Positions 9,803-18,654 are shown, numbered from the stretch's first letter. The stretch is 64,000 nucleotides of DNA from Segatella copri (GCF_002224675.1 NZ_NMPZ01000013.1:34378-98377), one strand, 5' to 3'. Translations and numbers: made by a program. Notes: generated by a model from the sequence alone, not told the origin.

Positions 9803-9834
9803 CAAAACTAATCATTTTTTCCGTAATCACCAAA
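9803..9834 (-). promoter_or_regulatory. Promoter of the AAA-ATPase gene
   Basis: On the minus strand, TTTG (9831-9834), a 20-nt spacer and TAGTTTTG (9803-9810), about 55 nt before the start codon. Confidence 0.6.
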
Positions 9835-10054
9835 CATTTCTGCCAGAATCTACTCTTGGGTATTAAATAAGTAATCGAATATCTATGGAAAACTCTTATT
9901 TGAATTACAAAATCATTTCTCCTTTCACAGCACCCGCAATATATTGACATTCACACACTTAAGTGTGAAAGCATTTTTATAGATGCCGTTTCACATCACT
10001 TGCAACAAGAGTAAACGATGGAACTAAAAACAGAGAACGACGGAACCAATACGA

Positions 10055-10282
10055 AGGGGAGAAAGAACGCTTGCCGGAGGGAGAAAGAACGTGGAAGAGA
10101 AGGAGGAAACATACCTTCTTACAATCGGATGACTCCCGTCATCCATATAGACCACTCCCGTCATCCATATAGACGACCCGGGTCATCTATATGGATGACC
10201 CTAGTCAATCGATTCGAAGAGAGTATCATTTATCCTTCTTCCATAGGTCCTTTCTCCCTCAAGTAAGCGTTCCTTCTCCCCT
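10055..10282. repeat. 228-bp imperfect inverted-repeat (MITE-like or long-hairpin) element
   Basis: The outer 28 bp of the left end (from 10055, AGGGGAGAAAGAACGCTT) match the reverse complement of the right end (to 10282, AGGGGAGAAGGAACGCTT) at about 24 of 28 positions. Pairing continues inward through GAGGGAGAAAG and GGAAGA..AAGGA blocks. The centre holds two 22-bp direct repeats (CCCGTCATCCATATAGAC) and a third copy inverted (TCTATATGGATGAC). The whole element can fold into one long hairpin. An 82-codon frame inside it is compositionally odd and I do not call it a gene. It ends about 57 nt before the vapE -7 box. Confidence 0.6.
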
Positions 10283-10315
10283 CTAAATTTATTGCAACAT
10301 TTATCGCCGATAGTA

Positions 10316-10346
10316 TTGCAAACGCCTCTTTATTGTTGTATCTTTG
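10316..10346 (+). promoter_or_regulatory. vapE promoter
   Basis: TTG (10316-10318), a 20-nt spacer and TATCTTTG (10339-10346), 42 nt before the ATG. Confidence 0.65.
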
Positions 10347-10387
10347 CAGTGATATTACTCAATAAACGAATTTAACCGATTATATAT

Positions 10388-11716
10388 ATGAATATCAAAA
10401 GAACACTGAAGAGACTGATCGACGATACCCAGTATGTCGCAGCACTCGAAAAGCAGAATGATCTGCTGAAAGAAAACCTTCAACAGGAAAAAGACAACCT
10501 CCAAAAGCAGAAGGAGAACTTCAGAAAGGAGAAGGAACAGAAAATTGCCGACGAAGAGGCACAGTACAAGAAACGTAGCCGCAACTACCTCCGCCCTATC
10601 GCGGATATGCAGAAGTGGCTGCTGGAGAACTACGAGTTCCGATACAATGTCATCACCGATGTTTTCGAATACCGCAAGAAGACGGAGCATGACTTCGAAA
10701 TCATCGACAAGTATGCCATCAACACCATCGCCATCGAAGTGCAGGAGGCTGGCATCTTTGTGCGCGATCACTTCGTAGAGCGACTCATCAAGTCGAAGTA
10801 CGCCCAACCTTATCATCCTATCCGCTCCTACATCAATCAGGTGAGAGGTACCTGGGATGGAAAGGATAGAATCGGCGACTTTCTGCGCCGCATCAACCAT
10901 TCTGACTATTGTCAGAAGATGGGAAGAATCTGGCTACGTGCCATGGTGGCGCAGATGGCAGGATACGACGAGAAACATGCCAACAGTGTGATGCTCACTC
11001 TGGTTTCAACTACACAGGGACTGCATAAGAGTACTTTTCTCAGAAGCCTATTACCCAACGGGTTAAGAGATTACTACACGGATGATTTCTCGCTCAACCA
11101 AAAGGGAAATGCACAGAGAAAGATTGTAGAGTTTGCCATCATCAACGACGATGAGCTGGACAAGGAGAATCCGAAGAAGATGCCGCTGATGAAGACCCTG
11201 ATGCAAACCATGAAGCCTAGCTTCATCGGTGCCTACAAGAAGAACTTCAACCGTCTGCCCCGCTCCGCCTCATTCACCGGCACCAGCAACCAGCGCGAAC
11301 TTCTCACCGACTGCTCAGGCTCCCGAAGATTCCTGATTCTGGAACCCGACGGGATGATCAACGTAGATGATATCGAGCACGACCAGATTTATGCCCAACT
11401 ATTAGATGAGGTAGAGCATGGCGAGCCTTACTTCTTCTCCAAGGAAGATGAAAAGGAGATGCAGGAACACAATCTGCCCTACTATATCAAGACAGACCTG
11501 GAAAGAACCGTTGCCTCGTACTTCAGAACTCCCGAAGTAGGGGAAAAGGGAGAGAAAATGACCGCCGACATCATCCTGAAAAAGCTGAGAACGATGCACG
11601 TCAAGGGTGTTCAGGATATCGCCTTGAATCCTTTCAGCAAGATTCTGCCCCACCTTTTCGGCAAACCGGAACATACCCGTGACGGCAATCTCTATCTTGT
11701 AAAGGAAGTAGGATAA
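10388..11716 (+). CDS. VapE-like SF3-type ATPase with DUF3874 C-terminus
   Basis: A 442-residue protein with an N-terminal coiled coil (about residues 15-70, Lys/Gln/Glu rich), a virulence-protein-E/primase-helicase ATPase core and a C-terminal DUF3874 segment (about 375-442). In the core, TTQGLHKSTFLRSLLP (about 214-229) is the P-loop: the usual Gly before Lys is His, a substitution class seen as Arg or His in Bacteroidales VapE. IINDDELDKENPK (about 254) is the acidic Walker B region and TGTSNQRELL (about 298) a sensor. VapE proteins occur in mobile elements and phage-related loci. Its exact job is unknown; a helicase-loader or replication role is inferred. It converges with an HU-type gene. 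Confidence 0.85.
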   Translation: MNIKRTLKRLIDDTQYVAALEKQNDLLKENLQQEKDNLQKQKENFRKEKEQKIADEEAQYKKRSRNYLRPIADMQKWLLENYEFRYNVITDVFEYRKKTEHDFEIIDKYAINTIAIEVQEAGIFVRDHFVERLIKSKYAQPYHPIRSYINQVRGTWDGKDRIGDFLRRINHSDYCQKMGRIWLRAMVAQMAGYDEKHANSVMLTLVSTTQGLHKSTFLRSLLPNGLRDYYTDDFSLNQKGNAQRKIVEFAIINDDELDKENPKKMPLMKTLMQTMKPSFIGAYKKNFNRLPRSASFTGTSNQRELLTDCSGSRRFLILEPDGMINVDDIEHDQIYAQLLDEVEHGEPYFFSKEDEKEMQEHNLPYYIKTDLERTVASYFRTPEVGEKGEKMTADIILKKLRTMHVKGVQDIALNPFSKILPHLFGKPEHTRDGNLYLVKEVG

Positions 11717-11717
11717 G

Positions 11718-11784
11718 AAAAAGTCCTTTCACACTTAACTCTCTGTTTATCAACAACAAGAAGAGTTTTGTGAAAGGACTTTTT
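11718..11784. terminator. Bidirectional terminator between vapE and HU-type gene
   Basis: Long stem: GTCCTTTCAC..AACTCT pairs with AGAGTT..GTGAAAGGAC, with A-rich and T-rich flanks on the two sides. It can end both convergent transcripts. Confidence 0.8.
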
Positions 11785-11832
11785 CTGCATTATCTTTTTT
11801 ATCCCCTATTCTTCGGTAGATAATTATCGTTT

Positions 11833-12495
11833 TTACACTCCTATTCTACGGTAGATGAAGACCCTGCCTTCGCGCTCTCGGGTCATCTTAGGGAACTCGC
11901 CCTCGCAATAGCCAGACAGAACCTTCTGGGCATGATACTTGGTAACACCATGAAGACGCATCAAATCCTTTACCGTGATATAGCCATACTTCTTGCAGAA
12001 GTTGGTGATGTCCAGTAGTTCCTGAGCCGACTCCTTAGGCGGGAAACTTACCTTCCAGGGAATACGGCTGCAATTTCCACCATAATTGACAAAGAACTCC
12101 TTATCAAACTCACGGGTGGTTTTCACCTCAAAACCCTCAATCACCACTTCATTGGCAGGAATCAGCTCACCCTCATGATACACCTTATGATATATATTGC
12201 CATCATCATCCTTATGGTCTCTCAATTTCAACTTGGGTTTGATGATGAACATATCTCCTATCTTCACCTCCATACCACTGGAAAGTGCCATCATCGTCTC
12301 ATCCTTGATAGACTGGATGGCTGCCAGAAACTGTGAGGTAACCATCTGATGGTGCTGGCGCATACCATCACGCATATTCTTGAAATCATATACATCCCTA
12401 TATACAAACTGAGGATGAATCAAATACTTGCCAGTCTCATCTTTCATCGGAGATCGGTGCTCTATATAACCTATCGGTCCTGTAGCTCTTGGCAT
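11833..12495 (-). CDS. HU-family DNA-binding protein (HU-HIG) with C-terminal winged helix
   Basis: A 220-residue protein. Residues 1-130 resemble the HU-HIG domain of Bacteroidales: GYIEHRSPMKDETGKY at the start, an amphipathic helical stretch, and a beta region SGMEVKIGDMFIIKPKL. The C-terminus (about 160-220) has helix-turn-helix character: YGYITVKDLMRLHGVTKYHA followed by a basic wing ending in VFIYRRIGV. It is likely a nucleoid-type or element-specific DNA-binding protein. HU-like and VapE-like genes often co-occur in Bacteroidales genomic islands, consistent with the neighbour. Its target is unknown. Confidence 0.65.
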   Translation of the reverse strand: MPRATGPIGYIEHRSPMKDETGKYLIHPQFVYRDVYDFKNMRDGMRQHHQMVTSQFLAAIQSIKDETMMALSSGMEVKIGDMFIIKPKLKLRDHKDDDGNIYHKVYHEGELIPANEVVIEGFEVKTTREFDKEFFVNYGGNCSRIPWKVSFPPKESAQELLDITNFCKKYGYITVKDLMRLHGVTKYHAQKVLSGYCEGEFPKMTREREGRVFIYRRIGV

Positions 12496-12557
12496 AATCT
12501 TTCATATTTTATAAAATCTTGTGAAGAAGACTCCTGCGTGAAGTTCCTTACACAATG

Positions 12558-12565
12558 CAAAGATA
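12558..12565 (-). promoter_or_regulatory. -7 box of the HU-type gene
   Basis: TATCTTTG on the minus strand, about 60 nt upstream of the start codon at 12495. The -33 box is weak. Confidence 0.5.
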
Positions 12566-12711
12566 CGAAAAAATATCAGAACCCAAACAAAAAGATAGAG
12601 AAAAACTTATATATAATAAGGTGTACGCACACAATTAGGCTACATGAACCTTTACGAAAAGTTAAAAGATTGTCTTTTTTCTACTTTTTGTGCATTTTTT
12701 CTTTCTTTTTG

Positions 12712-12742
12712 TTGGTTATTTCAAGAAAAAACTATATCTTTG
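12712..12742 (+). promoter_or_regulatory. gdhA promoter
   Basis: TTG (12712-12714), a 20-nt spacer and TATCTTTG (12735-12742), about 50 nt before the gdhA ATG. The rest of the 12496-12793 gap is AT-rich with no other signal I can support. Confidence 0.7.
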
Positions 12743-12793
12743 CAATCGCAAACAATAAAAAAGAAATTTCAAACACAATAAAAGATAAAGATT

Positions 12794-14128
12794 ATGAAAG
12801 CATCTGAAGTAATCGCGAATCTCCAAAGAAGATTCCCAAATGAGCCGGAGTACATCCAGGCAGTTAGTCAGGTTCTCGGTACTATCGAGGAAGAGTACAA
12901 CAAGCACCCTGAGTTCGAGAAGGCAAACCTCATCGAGCGCCTCTGCATCCCAGACCGCATCATCCAGTTCCGTGTATCTTGGGTAGATGATAAGGGTAAC
13001 GTACAGACTAACATGGGTTACCGCATTCAGCACAACAACGTAATCGGCCCTTACAAGGGAGGTCTTCGCTTCCACAAGTCTGTAAACTTGGGTATCCTGA
13101 AGTTCCTTGCTTTCGAGCAGACTTTCAAGAACTCTCTTACTACTCTCCCTATGGGTGGTGCAAAGGGTGGTTCTGACTTCTCTCCACGTGGCAAGAGCAA
13201 CAACGAGGTGATGCGTTTCTGCCAGGCTTTCATGACTGAGCTTTACCGTCACATGGGTCCAGACGAGGATGTTCCTGCTGGTGACATCGGTGTAGGCGGC
13301 CGTGAGGTAGGTTACCTCTTCGGTATGTACAAGAAGTTGACTCACCAGTTCCAGGGTGTCTTGACCGGTAAGGGTCAGGAGTTCGGTGGTTCTCTCATCC
13401 GTCCTGAGGCTACTGGTTACGGTAACGTTTACTTCCTCTGCAACATGCTCGCTACCAAGGGCATCGACATCAAGGGCAAGACTGTATTGGTTTCTGGTTC
13501 AGGTAACGTTGCCCAGTACACTATGGAGAAGTTGCTCCAGTTGGGTGCTAAGCCTGTTACATGTTCAGACTCTGATGGTTACATCTACGATCCAGACGGT
13601 ATCGACCGCGAGAAGCTCGACTACATCATGGAGCTCAAGAACGTAGAGCGTGGCCGTATCAAGGAGTATGCAGAGAAGTATGGTGTAAAATATGTTGCGG
13701 GTGCTAAGCCTTGGTTTGAGAAGGCAGACATCGCTCTCCCATCAGCTACTCAGAACGAGATCAACGAGGAGGCTGCCAAGGCTCTCATCGCAAACGGTGT
13801 ATTCGCTGTAAGCGAGGGTGCTAACATGCCTTCTACTCCAGAGGCTATCAAGGTGTTCCAGGATGCCAAGATCCTCTACGCTCCAGGTAAGGCTGCCAAC
13901 GCTGGTGGTGTGGCTGTTTCTGGTCTTGAGATGAGCCAGAACTCTGAGCGCCTGAAGTGGTCACGCGAGGAGGTTGACGCCAAGCTCCACGACATCATGA
14001 ACGATATCCACGCTAACTGCGTGAAGTACGGTACTGAGAACGATGGTTACGTTAACTACGTAAAGGGTGCTAACGTAGCCGGATTCCTGAAGGTAGCTAA
14101 GGCTATGATGGCTCAGGGTATCGTATAA
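12794..14128 (+). CDS. gdhA: Glutamate dehydrogenase (hexameric type, probably NADP-dependent)
   Basis: Cytoplasmic enzyme converting 2-oxoglutarate and ammonium to glutamate. At 444 residues it matches the hexameric class. Substrate-binding and catalytic signatures are GPYKGGLRFH (about 85-94) and LPMGGAKGGSDF (about 118-129), whose Lys124 is the expected catalytic lysine. The Rossmann stretch KTVLVSGSGNVAQYTMEKL is near residue 230. Codon choice is strongly biased to preferred codons compared with neighbours, as in a highly expressed gene. It is monocistronic, with its own promoter and a strong terminator. Cofactor preference is inferred from the family, not proven. Confidence 0.95.
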   Translation: MKASEVIANLQRRFPNEPEYIQAVSQVLGTIEEEYNKHPEFEKANLIERLCIPDRIIQFRVSWVDDKGNVQTNMGYRIQHNNVIGPYKGGLRFHKSVNLGILKFLAFEQTFKNSLTTLPMGGAKGGSDFSPRGKSNNEVMRFCQAFMTELYRHMGPDEDVPAGDIGVGGREVGYLFGMYKKLTHQFQGVLTGKGQEFGGSLIRPEATGYGNVYFLCNMLATKGIDIKGKTVLVSGSGNVAQYTMEKLLQLGAKPVTCSDSDGYIYDPDGIDREKLDYIMELKNVERGRIKEYAEKYGVKYVAGAKPWFEKADIALPSATQNEINEEAAKALIANGVFAVSEGANMPSTPEAIKVFQDAKILYAPGKAANAGGVAVSGLEMSQNSERLKWSREEVDAKLHDIMNDIHANCVKYGTENDGYVNYVKGANVAGFLKVAKAMMAQGIV

Positions 14129-14159
14129 AAAGCATTATTATCATTTACAGCATATAAGA

Positions 14160-14191
14160 AGCGGCGGGCTCGTGAGAGTCCGCCGTTTTTG
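14160..14191 (+). terminator. gdhA terminator
   Basis: GGCGGGCTC, loop GTGA, GAGTCCGCC, then a TTTTT tract: a GC-rich stem just after the stop. Confidence 0.9.
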
Positions 14192-14251
14192 CTATTGTTC
14201 TGAATCGAAATTCAGAAACGGGTGCCGAAAAATGAATGTATTCTAAACGAA

Positions 14252-14659
14252 TCAGACCGGAGTATCTTCCGGATTCTCCTTGAAGAGATCTTCTGCCTGA
14301 GGAAGCTCATCTTCATCAAACCACTGTGCGAGCTTGTCGTGAGCCTTCTGCTTCGCATCCTCAGAAACATCCCCCCATACCTTATGAAGCACGAAGATGA
14401 GCACTGCCAGGTCGTCGCTCAGTCCCGCTATCGGAATGGCATCGGGAATCACATCGAGCGGACTGATGAGGTAGCCCAGGGCTCCGATAATCATCGCCTT
14501 GTCCTTGAGCGCCACCTTGTCACTCTCCAGCGTATAATAGAGAATGAGAGCTGCATAAACCATCTTGGCACCTGCACGCTTTGCCACGTGCGAAATCTTC
14601 TCGACAAATGCACTCTGAGTGAATTTGTCCTTATAAGCCATAAAATCAGGTAAATTCAT
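14252..14659 (-). CDS. YkvA-family (DUF1232) membrane protein
   Basis: A 135-residue protein with the DUF1232 signature: LKDKAMIIGALGYLISPLDV followed by IPDAIPIAGLSDDL (about residues 52-85), forming two short hydrophobic segments around the conserved SPLDxIPD motif. The C-terminus is acidic. The biochemical role of the family is unknown. It is likely co-transcribed with the upstream hypothetical membrane protein on the same strand, 21 nt apart. Confidence 0.85.
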   Translation of the reverse strand: MNLPDFMAYKDKFTQSAFVEKISHVAKRAGAKMVYAALILYYTLESDKVALKDKAMIIGALGYLISPLDVIPDAIPIAGLSDDLAVLIFVLHKVWGDVSEDAKQKAHDKLAQWFDEDELPQAEDLFKENPEDTPV

Positions 14660-14680
14660 ATCTTCAATGCTTTAAAGTTA

Positions 14681-15115
14681 TTATCTTTTTTCATAGAAGA
14701 GTACTGCCTTGATAAAGGTCTCCATCTTCGTTTCCTTGTGCTTGTTCACACGGTAGAGGATCACCATCTGGAGCAATGCCTTGCAGAAGCAGGCGAGCAG
14801 CAGACCGATGATGATGGCGATGATAGTGGTCATTGCCTTGCCGTTCTCATAGATAGGCGACTTATCTGGGAAGCAGGAAAGGATCAATACGGGGATGACG
14901 GTGATGAAACCGCCCACCGTGAGCTGCGTGCGCTTGGAACCGCCCATGTCGAGGATGGCCTGCTTATCGAAGAGATAGTCATCCAGCTCCATACGGGTAA
15001 GTCCATAGTTCTCCAACTTAGGGAAGTCGGGCTCATCGCCATACTTCTGCATCTTGTTGGTTACCTTGTGCTCAAAATCGTCTAATATCTGCTTTTCCGG
15101 TTCTCTAAGATTCAT
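14681..15115 (-). CDS. Hypothetical two-helix membrane protein
   Basis: A 144-residue protein with an acidic, Tyr-rich soluble N-terminus (about 1-60) and two predicted transmembrane helices: VGGFITVIPVLILSCF (about 67-82) and IIAIIIGLLLACFCKALLQM (about 97-116). A basic tail follows. I do not recognise a family. It is first in a two-gene unit with the YkvA-family gene. Confidence 0.65.
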   Translation of the reverse strand: MNLREPEKQILDDFEHKVTNKMQKYGDEPDFPKLENYGLTRMELDDYLFDKQAILDMGGSKRTQLTVGGFITVIPVLILSCFPDKSPIYENGKAMTTIIAIIIGLLLACFCKALLQMVILYRVNKHKETKMETFIKAVLFYEKR

Positions 15116-15227
15116 AATTGCTGGTTATTTTTAAATGGTTTGAAACACCGCACCATACATTGCATAGACAGGTATATATGTCTCCATACCTTATTATATA
15201 TATGATGCAGAAAGAACTAAAAGAAAG

Positions 15228-15663
15228 AAAGCAGTGCTCCTATAAGCCGAGTTCTGTACCCATACCGTCAGAAACGATACGGGTGCCTGTCATTTATCTA
15301 GTCCCAGAGTCACCCCTGGACTCAAGCACTCTACCCTCCGCAGCAGCCCGAAGGCAATCGGACGAGCCGCCCTCAATCTGCGGTTTACATGAGCTTACAG
15401 CTCCCAGATGGCACAGCCTGGCGATCACCCGCCAGCTGGTGGTCTCTTACACCACCTTCTCACCCTTACCCGACACTAAACCACGATGCCCTGCCGGAGC
15501 CTGACTTCGCTACGGAATAAGTTTCGGGCGGTAATTTTCTTCTACCGACACCTACTGTCACCAATAGCTTCTATTTTCGGAAGTGGGATGCCCTACGCTG
15601 CCCGGACTTTCCTCTCGCACCCCCCAGTAGAGAATGCCAGCGACAAGCCGGAGCACTGCTTTC
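15228..15663 (-). ncRNA. rnpB: RNase P RNA (type A-like)
   Basis: Catalytic RNA of RNase P, which matures tRNA 5' ends. On the minus strand the 5' part contains the hallmark GAGGAAAGTCCGGGC (15601-15615 region) and the 3' part ends ACAGAACTCGGCTTAT (15241-15256). The 5' terminus GAAAGCAGTGCTCC (15650-15663) pairs perfectly with the 3' terminus GGAGCACTGCTTTC (15227-15240), giving a 14-bp P1 that fixes both ends. Size is about 436 nt. An overlapping plus-strand frame is not a gene. Confidence 0.95.
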
Positions 15664-15669
15664 GAAATG

Positions 15670-15677
15670 CAAAGATA
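15670..15677 (-). promoter_or_regulatory. rnpB -7 box
   Basis: TATCTTTG on the minus strand, 7 nt upstream of the P1 start, as expected for a Bacteroidota promoter with its start site at about 15663. Confidence 0.7.
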
Positions 15678-15986
15678 GCAAAAAAGTTCGACTTAACCGC
15701 CAATTTCTCTGAGTTTTTAAACTCTTTTCGCTTTTTGGGGATGATTTTACTGCTTTCTCATCCCGAAAGACTGACATTCCAGTCATCTTTTTCTCTTATT
15801 CCGTTCACATCTGTTTGCATATCAAGAAGTTTTAATTTCATATATAAAACTATCATTTTTCAGAAAAGTAGCAAATAATTGTAAAAATAGGGCTATTCTT
15901 GTTTAAGAGCCGTTAAAGTGTTAATTTTAAATGTTAAAACGGAATAAAAAATGGCTCAAAGTTATACGTATATCAAAAAATGACTC

Positions 15987-15994
15987 TATATTTG
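15987..15994 (+). promoter_or_regulatory. htrA -7 box and long leader
   Basis: TATATTTG at 15987-15994, followed by a leader of about 115 nt containing three TTGGCA hexamers (16028, 16046, 16057). No convincing -33 TTG is seen. The rest of the gap between rnpB and htrA shows nothing else I can support. Confidence 0.45.
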
Positions 15995-16114
15995 CAACCG
16001 AAAAGCTGAGGCAAGAAGCTGACAGATTTGGCAGACCCGAGGGTTTTGGCATAGAATTGGCAGAAGGCTAGGCGTAACAATAAAAAGGAAATAATAATAA
16101 AAAGGATATTAAAC

Positions 16115-17581
16115 ATGAAAAAGGTAACTAATTATGTAATGGCAGTGCTATGCGTAGGTTCGCTAGCATTCTCAACAGGTGCTTTCATGAAGGTGAACGC
16201 TTCACCAGCTGTAACAGCAGAGGCACCAGGTCAACCAGTTGATCTCACTTACGCAGCAGAGAAGGCTCTGCCAGCCGTGGTACATATCAAATACGTACAG
16301 AACTCGAAAGTGAAGACCGTAGATGTTCAGAGCGACCCATTCGGAGGCTTCTTCGACCCATTCGGATTCTTCGGCAATCCTGAAGGTCAGGGCGGCACAC
16401 GCAAGCAGCAGGTGCAGACTCCTAAGAGAGAGGCTACGGGTTCGGGCGTGATCATCAGCTCAGACGGATACATCGTAACCAACAACCACGTGGTGGAAGG
16501 CGCAGACGAGCTGACCGTGACCCTGAACGACAACCGCGAATACTCTGCACGCATCATCGGTACCGACAAGACCACCGACCTCGCCCTCATCAAGGTGGAT
16601 GGCAAGAACCTGCCTACCCTGCCTATCGCCAACAGCGACAATGTGAAGGTGGGTGAATGGGTCATCGCAGTGGGCAATCCATTCGGACTCAACAATACCG
16701 TTACCGCAGGTATCATCTCTGCCAAGGCACGTTCGCTCGGTGCCAACGGCGTGGAGAGCTTCATCCAGACCGATGCTGCCATCAACGCAGGTAACTCTGG
16801 CGGTGCACTCGTCAACACCCAGGGTGAGCTGGTGGGCATCAATGCCATGCTCTACTCTCAGACCGGTTCCTACTCAGGCTACGGCTTCGCCATTCCTACC
16901 TCTATCATGAACAAGGTGGTGGATGACCTGAAGAAGTACGGAAGCGTACAGCGCGTGATGCTGAGCATCCAGGGTAGCGACGTGCTCAACTACATCAACG
17001 CCCAGAAGGAGAACGGCAAGGACGTGAACCTGGGAACCAACGAGGGTGTCTATATCGCCAAGGTAGATGAAGACGGCAACGGTGCTGCTGCCGGACTGAA
17101 GGAAGGCGACGTGATTACCAAGGTAGATGGCAAGAGGGTGACCAAGATGGCAGAACTGCAGGAGTCACTCAACGGCAAGCGCCCTGGCGACAAGATGAGC
17201 ATCACCTACCTGCGCAACAAGAAGGAGACCACCAAGACCATCACCCTGAAGAATGCCCAGGGCAACACCTCAGTAATCAAGAGCGCAGACCTCGACGTGC
17301 TCGGCGGAACCTTCCGTCCTGTTACAGAGAGCCAGAAGAACCAGCTCAGCATCAAGTATGGTGTAGAGGTGATGAAGGTGAACAGCGGAGCCCTGAAGGA
17401 TGCCGGCGTTTCACGCGGATTCATCATCCAGCGCATCAACGACAGCAACATCACATCGCTCGACGACCTGCAGAAGGCTGTGAAGAGTGCTTCTACCAGC
17501 AAGGATCCTGTGCTCTACATCCAGGGTGTATGGCCTACAGGCAAGAAGGCTTACTTCGCTGTTCCACTGCAGAAGGACTAA
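16115..17581 (+). CDS. htrA: Periplasmic Do-family serine protease/chaperone (DegP/HtrA)
   Basis: Envelope quality-control protease of 488 residues. The signal peptide (MKKVTNYVMAVLCVGSLAF, cleavage around residue 30) is followed by a Gly/Phe-rich linker (about 73-95) and a trypsin-like domain. The catalytic triad is His125 (TNNHVVEG), Asp155 (TTDLALIK) and Ser228 (AGNSGGALV). Two PDZ regions follow, the first from about 310 (GVYIAKVDEDGNGAAAGLKE), the second from about 415. The length fits DegP/DegQ. Its single-gene unit has a leader of about 115 nt and a terminator after the stop. Confidence 0.95.
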   Translation: MKKVTNYVMAVLCVGSLAFSTGAFMKVNASPAVTAEAPGQPVDLTYAAEKALPAVVHIKYVQNSKVKTVDVQSDPFGGFFDPFGFFGNPEGQGGTRKQQVQTPKREATGSGVIISSDGYIVTNNHVVEGADELTVTLNDNREYSARIIGTDKTTDLALIKVDGKNLPTLPIANSDNVKVGEWVIAVGNPFGLNNTVTAGIISAKARSLGANGVESFIQTDAAINAGNSGGALVNTQGELVGINAMLYSQTGSYSGYGFAIPTSIMNKVVDDLKKYGSVQRVMLSIQGSDVLNYINAQKENGKDVNLGTNEGVYIAKVDEDGNGAAAGLKEGDVITKVDGKRVTKMAELQESLNGKRPGDKMSITYLRNKKETTKTITLKNAQGNTSVIKSADLDVLGGTFRPVTESQKNQLSIKYGVEVMKVNSGALKDAGVSRGFIIQRINDSNITSLDDLQKAVKSASTSKDPVLYIQGVWPTGKKAYFAVPLQKD

Positions 17582-17670
17582 TCGGCTGAGGGGCGCCTTT
17601 CACCGGAAGAGCCGGCTGAAGTTCCTAAAAAAAGAGAACTTAATCCCCTCTGAAAAGATAAAAAATGACA

Positions 17671-17709
17671 AAATAGCAGGTATTTTGAAAAATATCTGCT
17701 ATTTTTTTT
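17671..17709 (+). terminator. htrA terminator overlapping the rpoD -33 box
   Basis: AATAGCAGGTATTTT pairs with AAAATATCTGCTATT, followed by TTTTTTG. The U-tract directly provides the TTTG -33 box of the next promoter. Confidence 0.75.
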
Positions 17710-17737
17710 GTTTTTCCAAACAAAAAGTGTACTTTTG
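17707..17737 (+). promoter_or_regulatory. rpoD promoter
   Basis: TTTG (17707-17710), a 19-nt spacer and TACTTTTG (17730-17737): a near-consensus Bacteroidota promoter 24 nt before the ATG. Confidence 0.8.
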
Positions 17738-17761
17738 CATCTACAAAATTAAATTGCTACC

Positions 17762-18625
17762 ATGAGACAACTGAAAATTTTAAAGTCTATAACGAATCGC
17801 GAAAGCGCATCGTTGGACAAATATCTCCAAGAAATTGGACACGAGGAGCTCCTGACAACCGACCAGGAAGTGGAACTCGCTCAGCGCATAAGAAAAGGGG
17901 ACAAGAGAGCCCTGGAGAGATTGACCAAAGCCAACCTGAGATTCGTGGTATCTGTTGCCAAGCAATATCAGAATCAGGGACTCAGCTTACCTGATCTTAT
18001 CAACGAAGGAAACGTTGGGCTTATCAAAGCTGCAGAAAAATTTGATGAGACACGCGGCTTCAAGTTCATCTCGTATGCCGTTTGGTGGATCAGACAGAGT
18101 ATTCTGCAGGCTATAGCTGAGCAGAGCAGACTGGTACGCCTCCCCCTCAACCAGGTGGGTAGCGTCAACAAGATAACAAGGGAACTCAACAAGTTCGAGC
18201 AGGAACACGAGCGCAAGCCGAGCGTGGATGAGATTGCCGAGCGTGTGGATTTGCCCGAAGACAAGATTGCAGACGCCATGAAGGCGAACTCACGCCACGT
18301 GAGCATGGATGCACCTATCGCCGACGGCGAGGACAGCAGCATGATCGACTTCCTGTCTGGCGACTCATCCAATACCGACAGGGAACTCGCCATAGAATCG
18401 CTCAAGGCGGAGGTTAGCCGCATACTGAAGCTGCTCACCGACAAGGAACAGAAGGTGCTGAGAGCATTCTTCGGAATAGACGGCTCGCCGGAAATGACCC
18501 TGGATGAGATAGGTGAAAAGTACAACCTGACGAGGGAGCGTGTAAGGCAGATCAAGGAGAAAGCCCTGCGCCGACTCAGACACAATACGAAGAATAAACT
18601 GCTGAAATCCTATCTGGGACAGTAA
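17762..18625 (+). CDS. rpoD: Primary sigma factor RpoD (Bacteroidota sigma-ABfr type)
   Basis: Housekeeping sigma factor of RNA polymerase, 287 residues. It lacks the long acidic region 1.1 of proteobacterial RpoD, as is normal for Bacteroidota. Region 1.2 starts at [10 protein letters not shown]. Region 2 contains [20 protein letters not shown] and the region 2.4 segment [17 protein letters not shown]. Region 4 ends with [20 protein letters not shown] and a basic tail. It recognises the TTTG / TAnnTTTG promoters seen across this window. Confidence 0.95.
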   Translation: MRQLKILKSITNRESASLDKYLQEIGHEELLTTDQEVELAQRIRKGDKRALERLTKANLRFVVSVAKQYQNQGLSLPDLINEGNVGLIKAAEKFDETRGFKFISYAVWWIRQSILQAIAEQSRLVRLPLNQVGSVNKITRELNKFEQEHERKPSVDEIAERVDLPEDKIADAMKANSRHVSMDAPIADGEDSSMIDFLSGDSSNTDRELAIESLKAEVSRILKLLTDKEQKVLRAFFGIDGSPEMTLDEIGEKYNLTRERVRQIKEKALRRLRHNTKNKLLKSYLGQ

Positions 18626-18654
18626 GCGCAAAACATAAGTATAGAAAAGAATAA

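Noticed and set aside
10130..10210. Possible CRISPR from the repeated CCCGTCATCCATATAGAC
   Set aside because: Only three units, one inverted, with no spacers and no cas genes.
10018..10266. 82-codon plus-strand frame
   Set aside because: It consists almost entirely of the long inverted repeat; low complexity and no ribosome-binding context.
15486..15878. 130-codon plus-strand frame at 15.5 kb
   Set aside because: It overlaps the RNase P RNA, which is certain from its conserved core and P1 pairing.
16028..16062. Possible sigma-54 promoter from TTGGCA motifs before htrA
   Set aside because: No TTGC element lies 5 nt downstream of any TTGGCA, and a TAnnTTTG box is present upstream.
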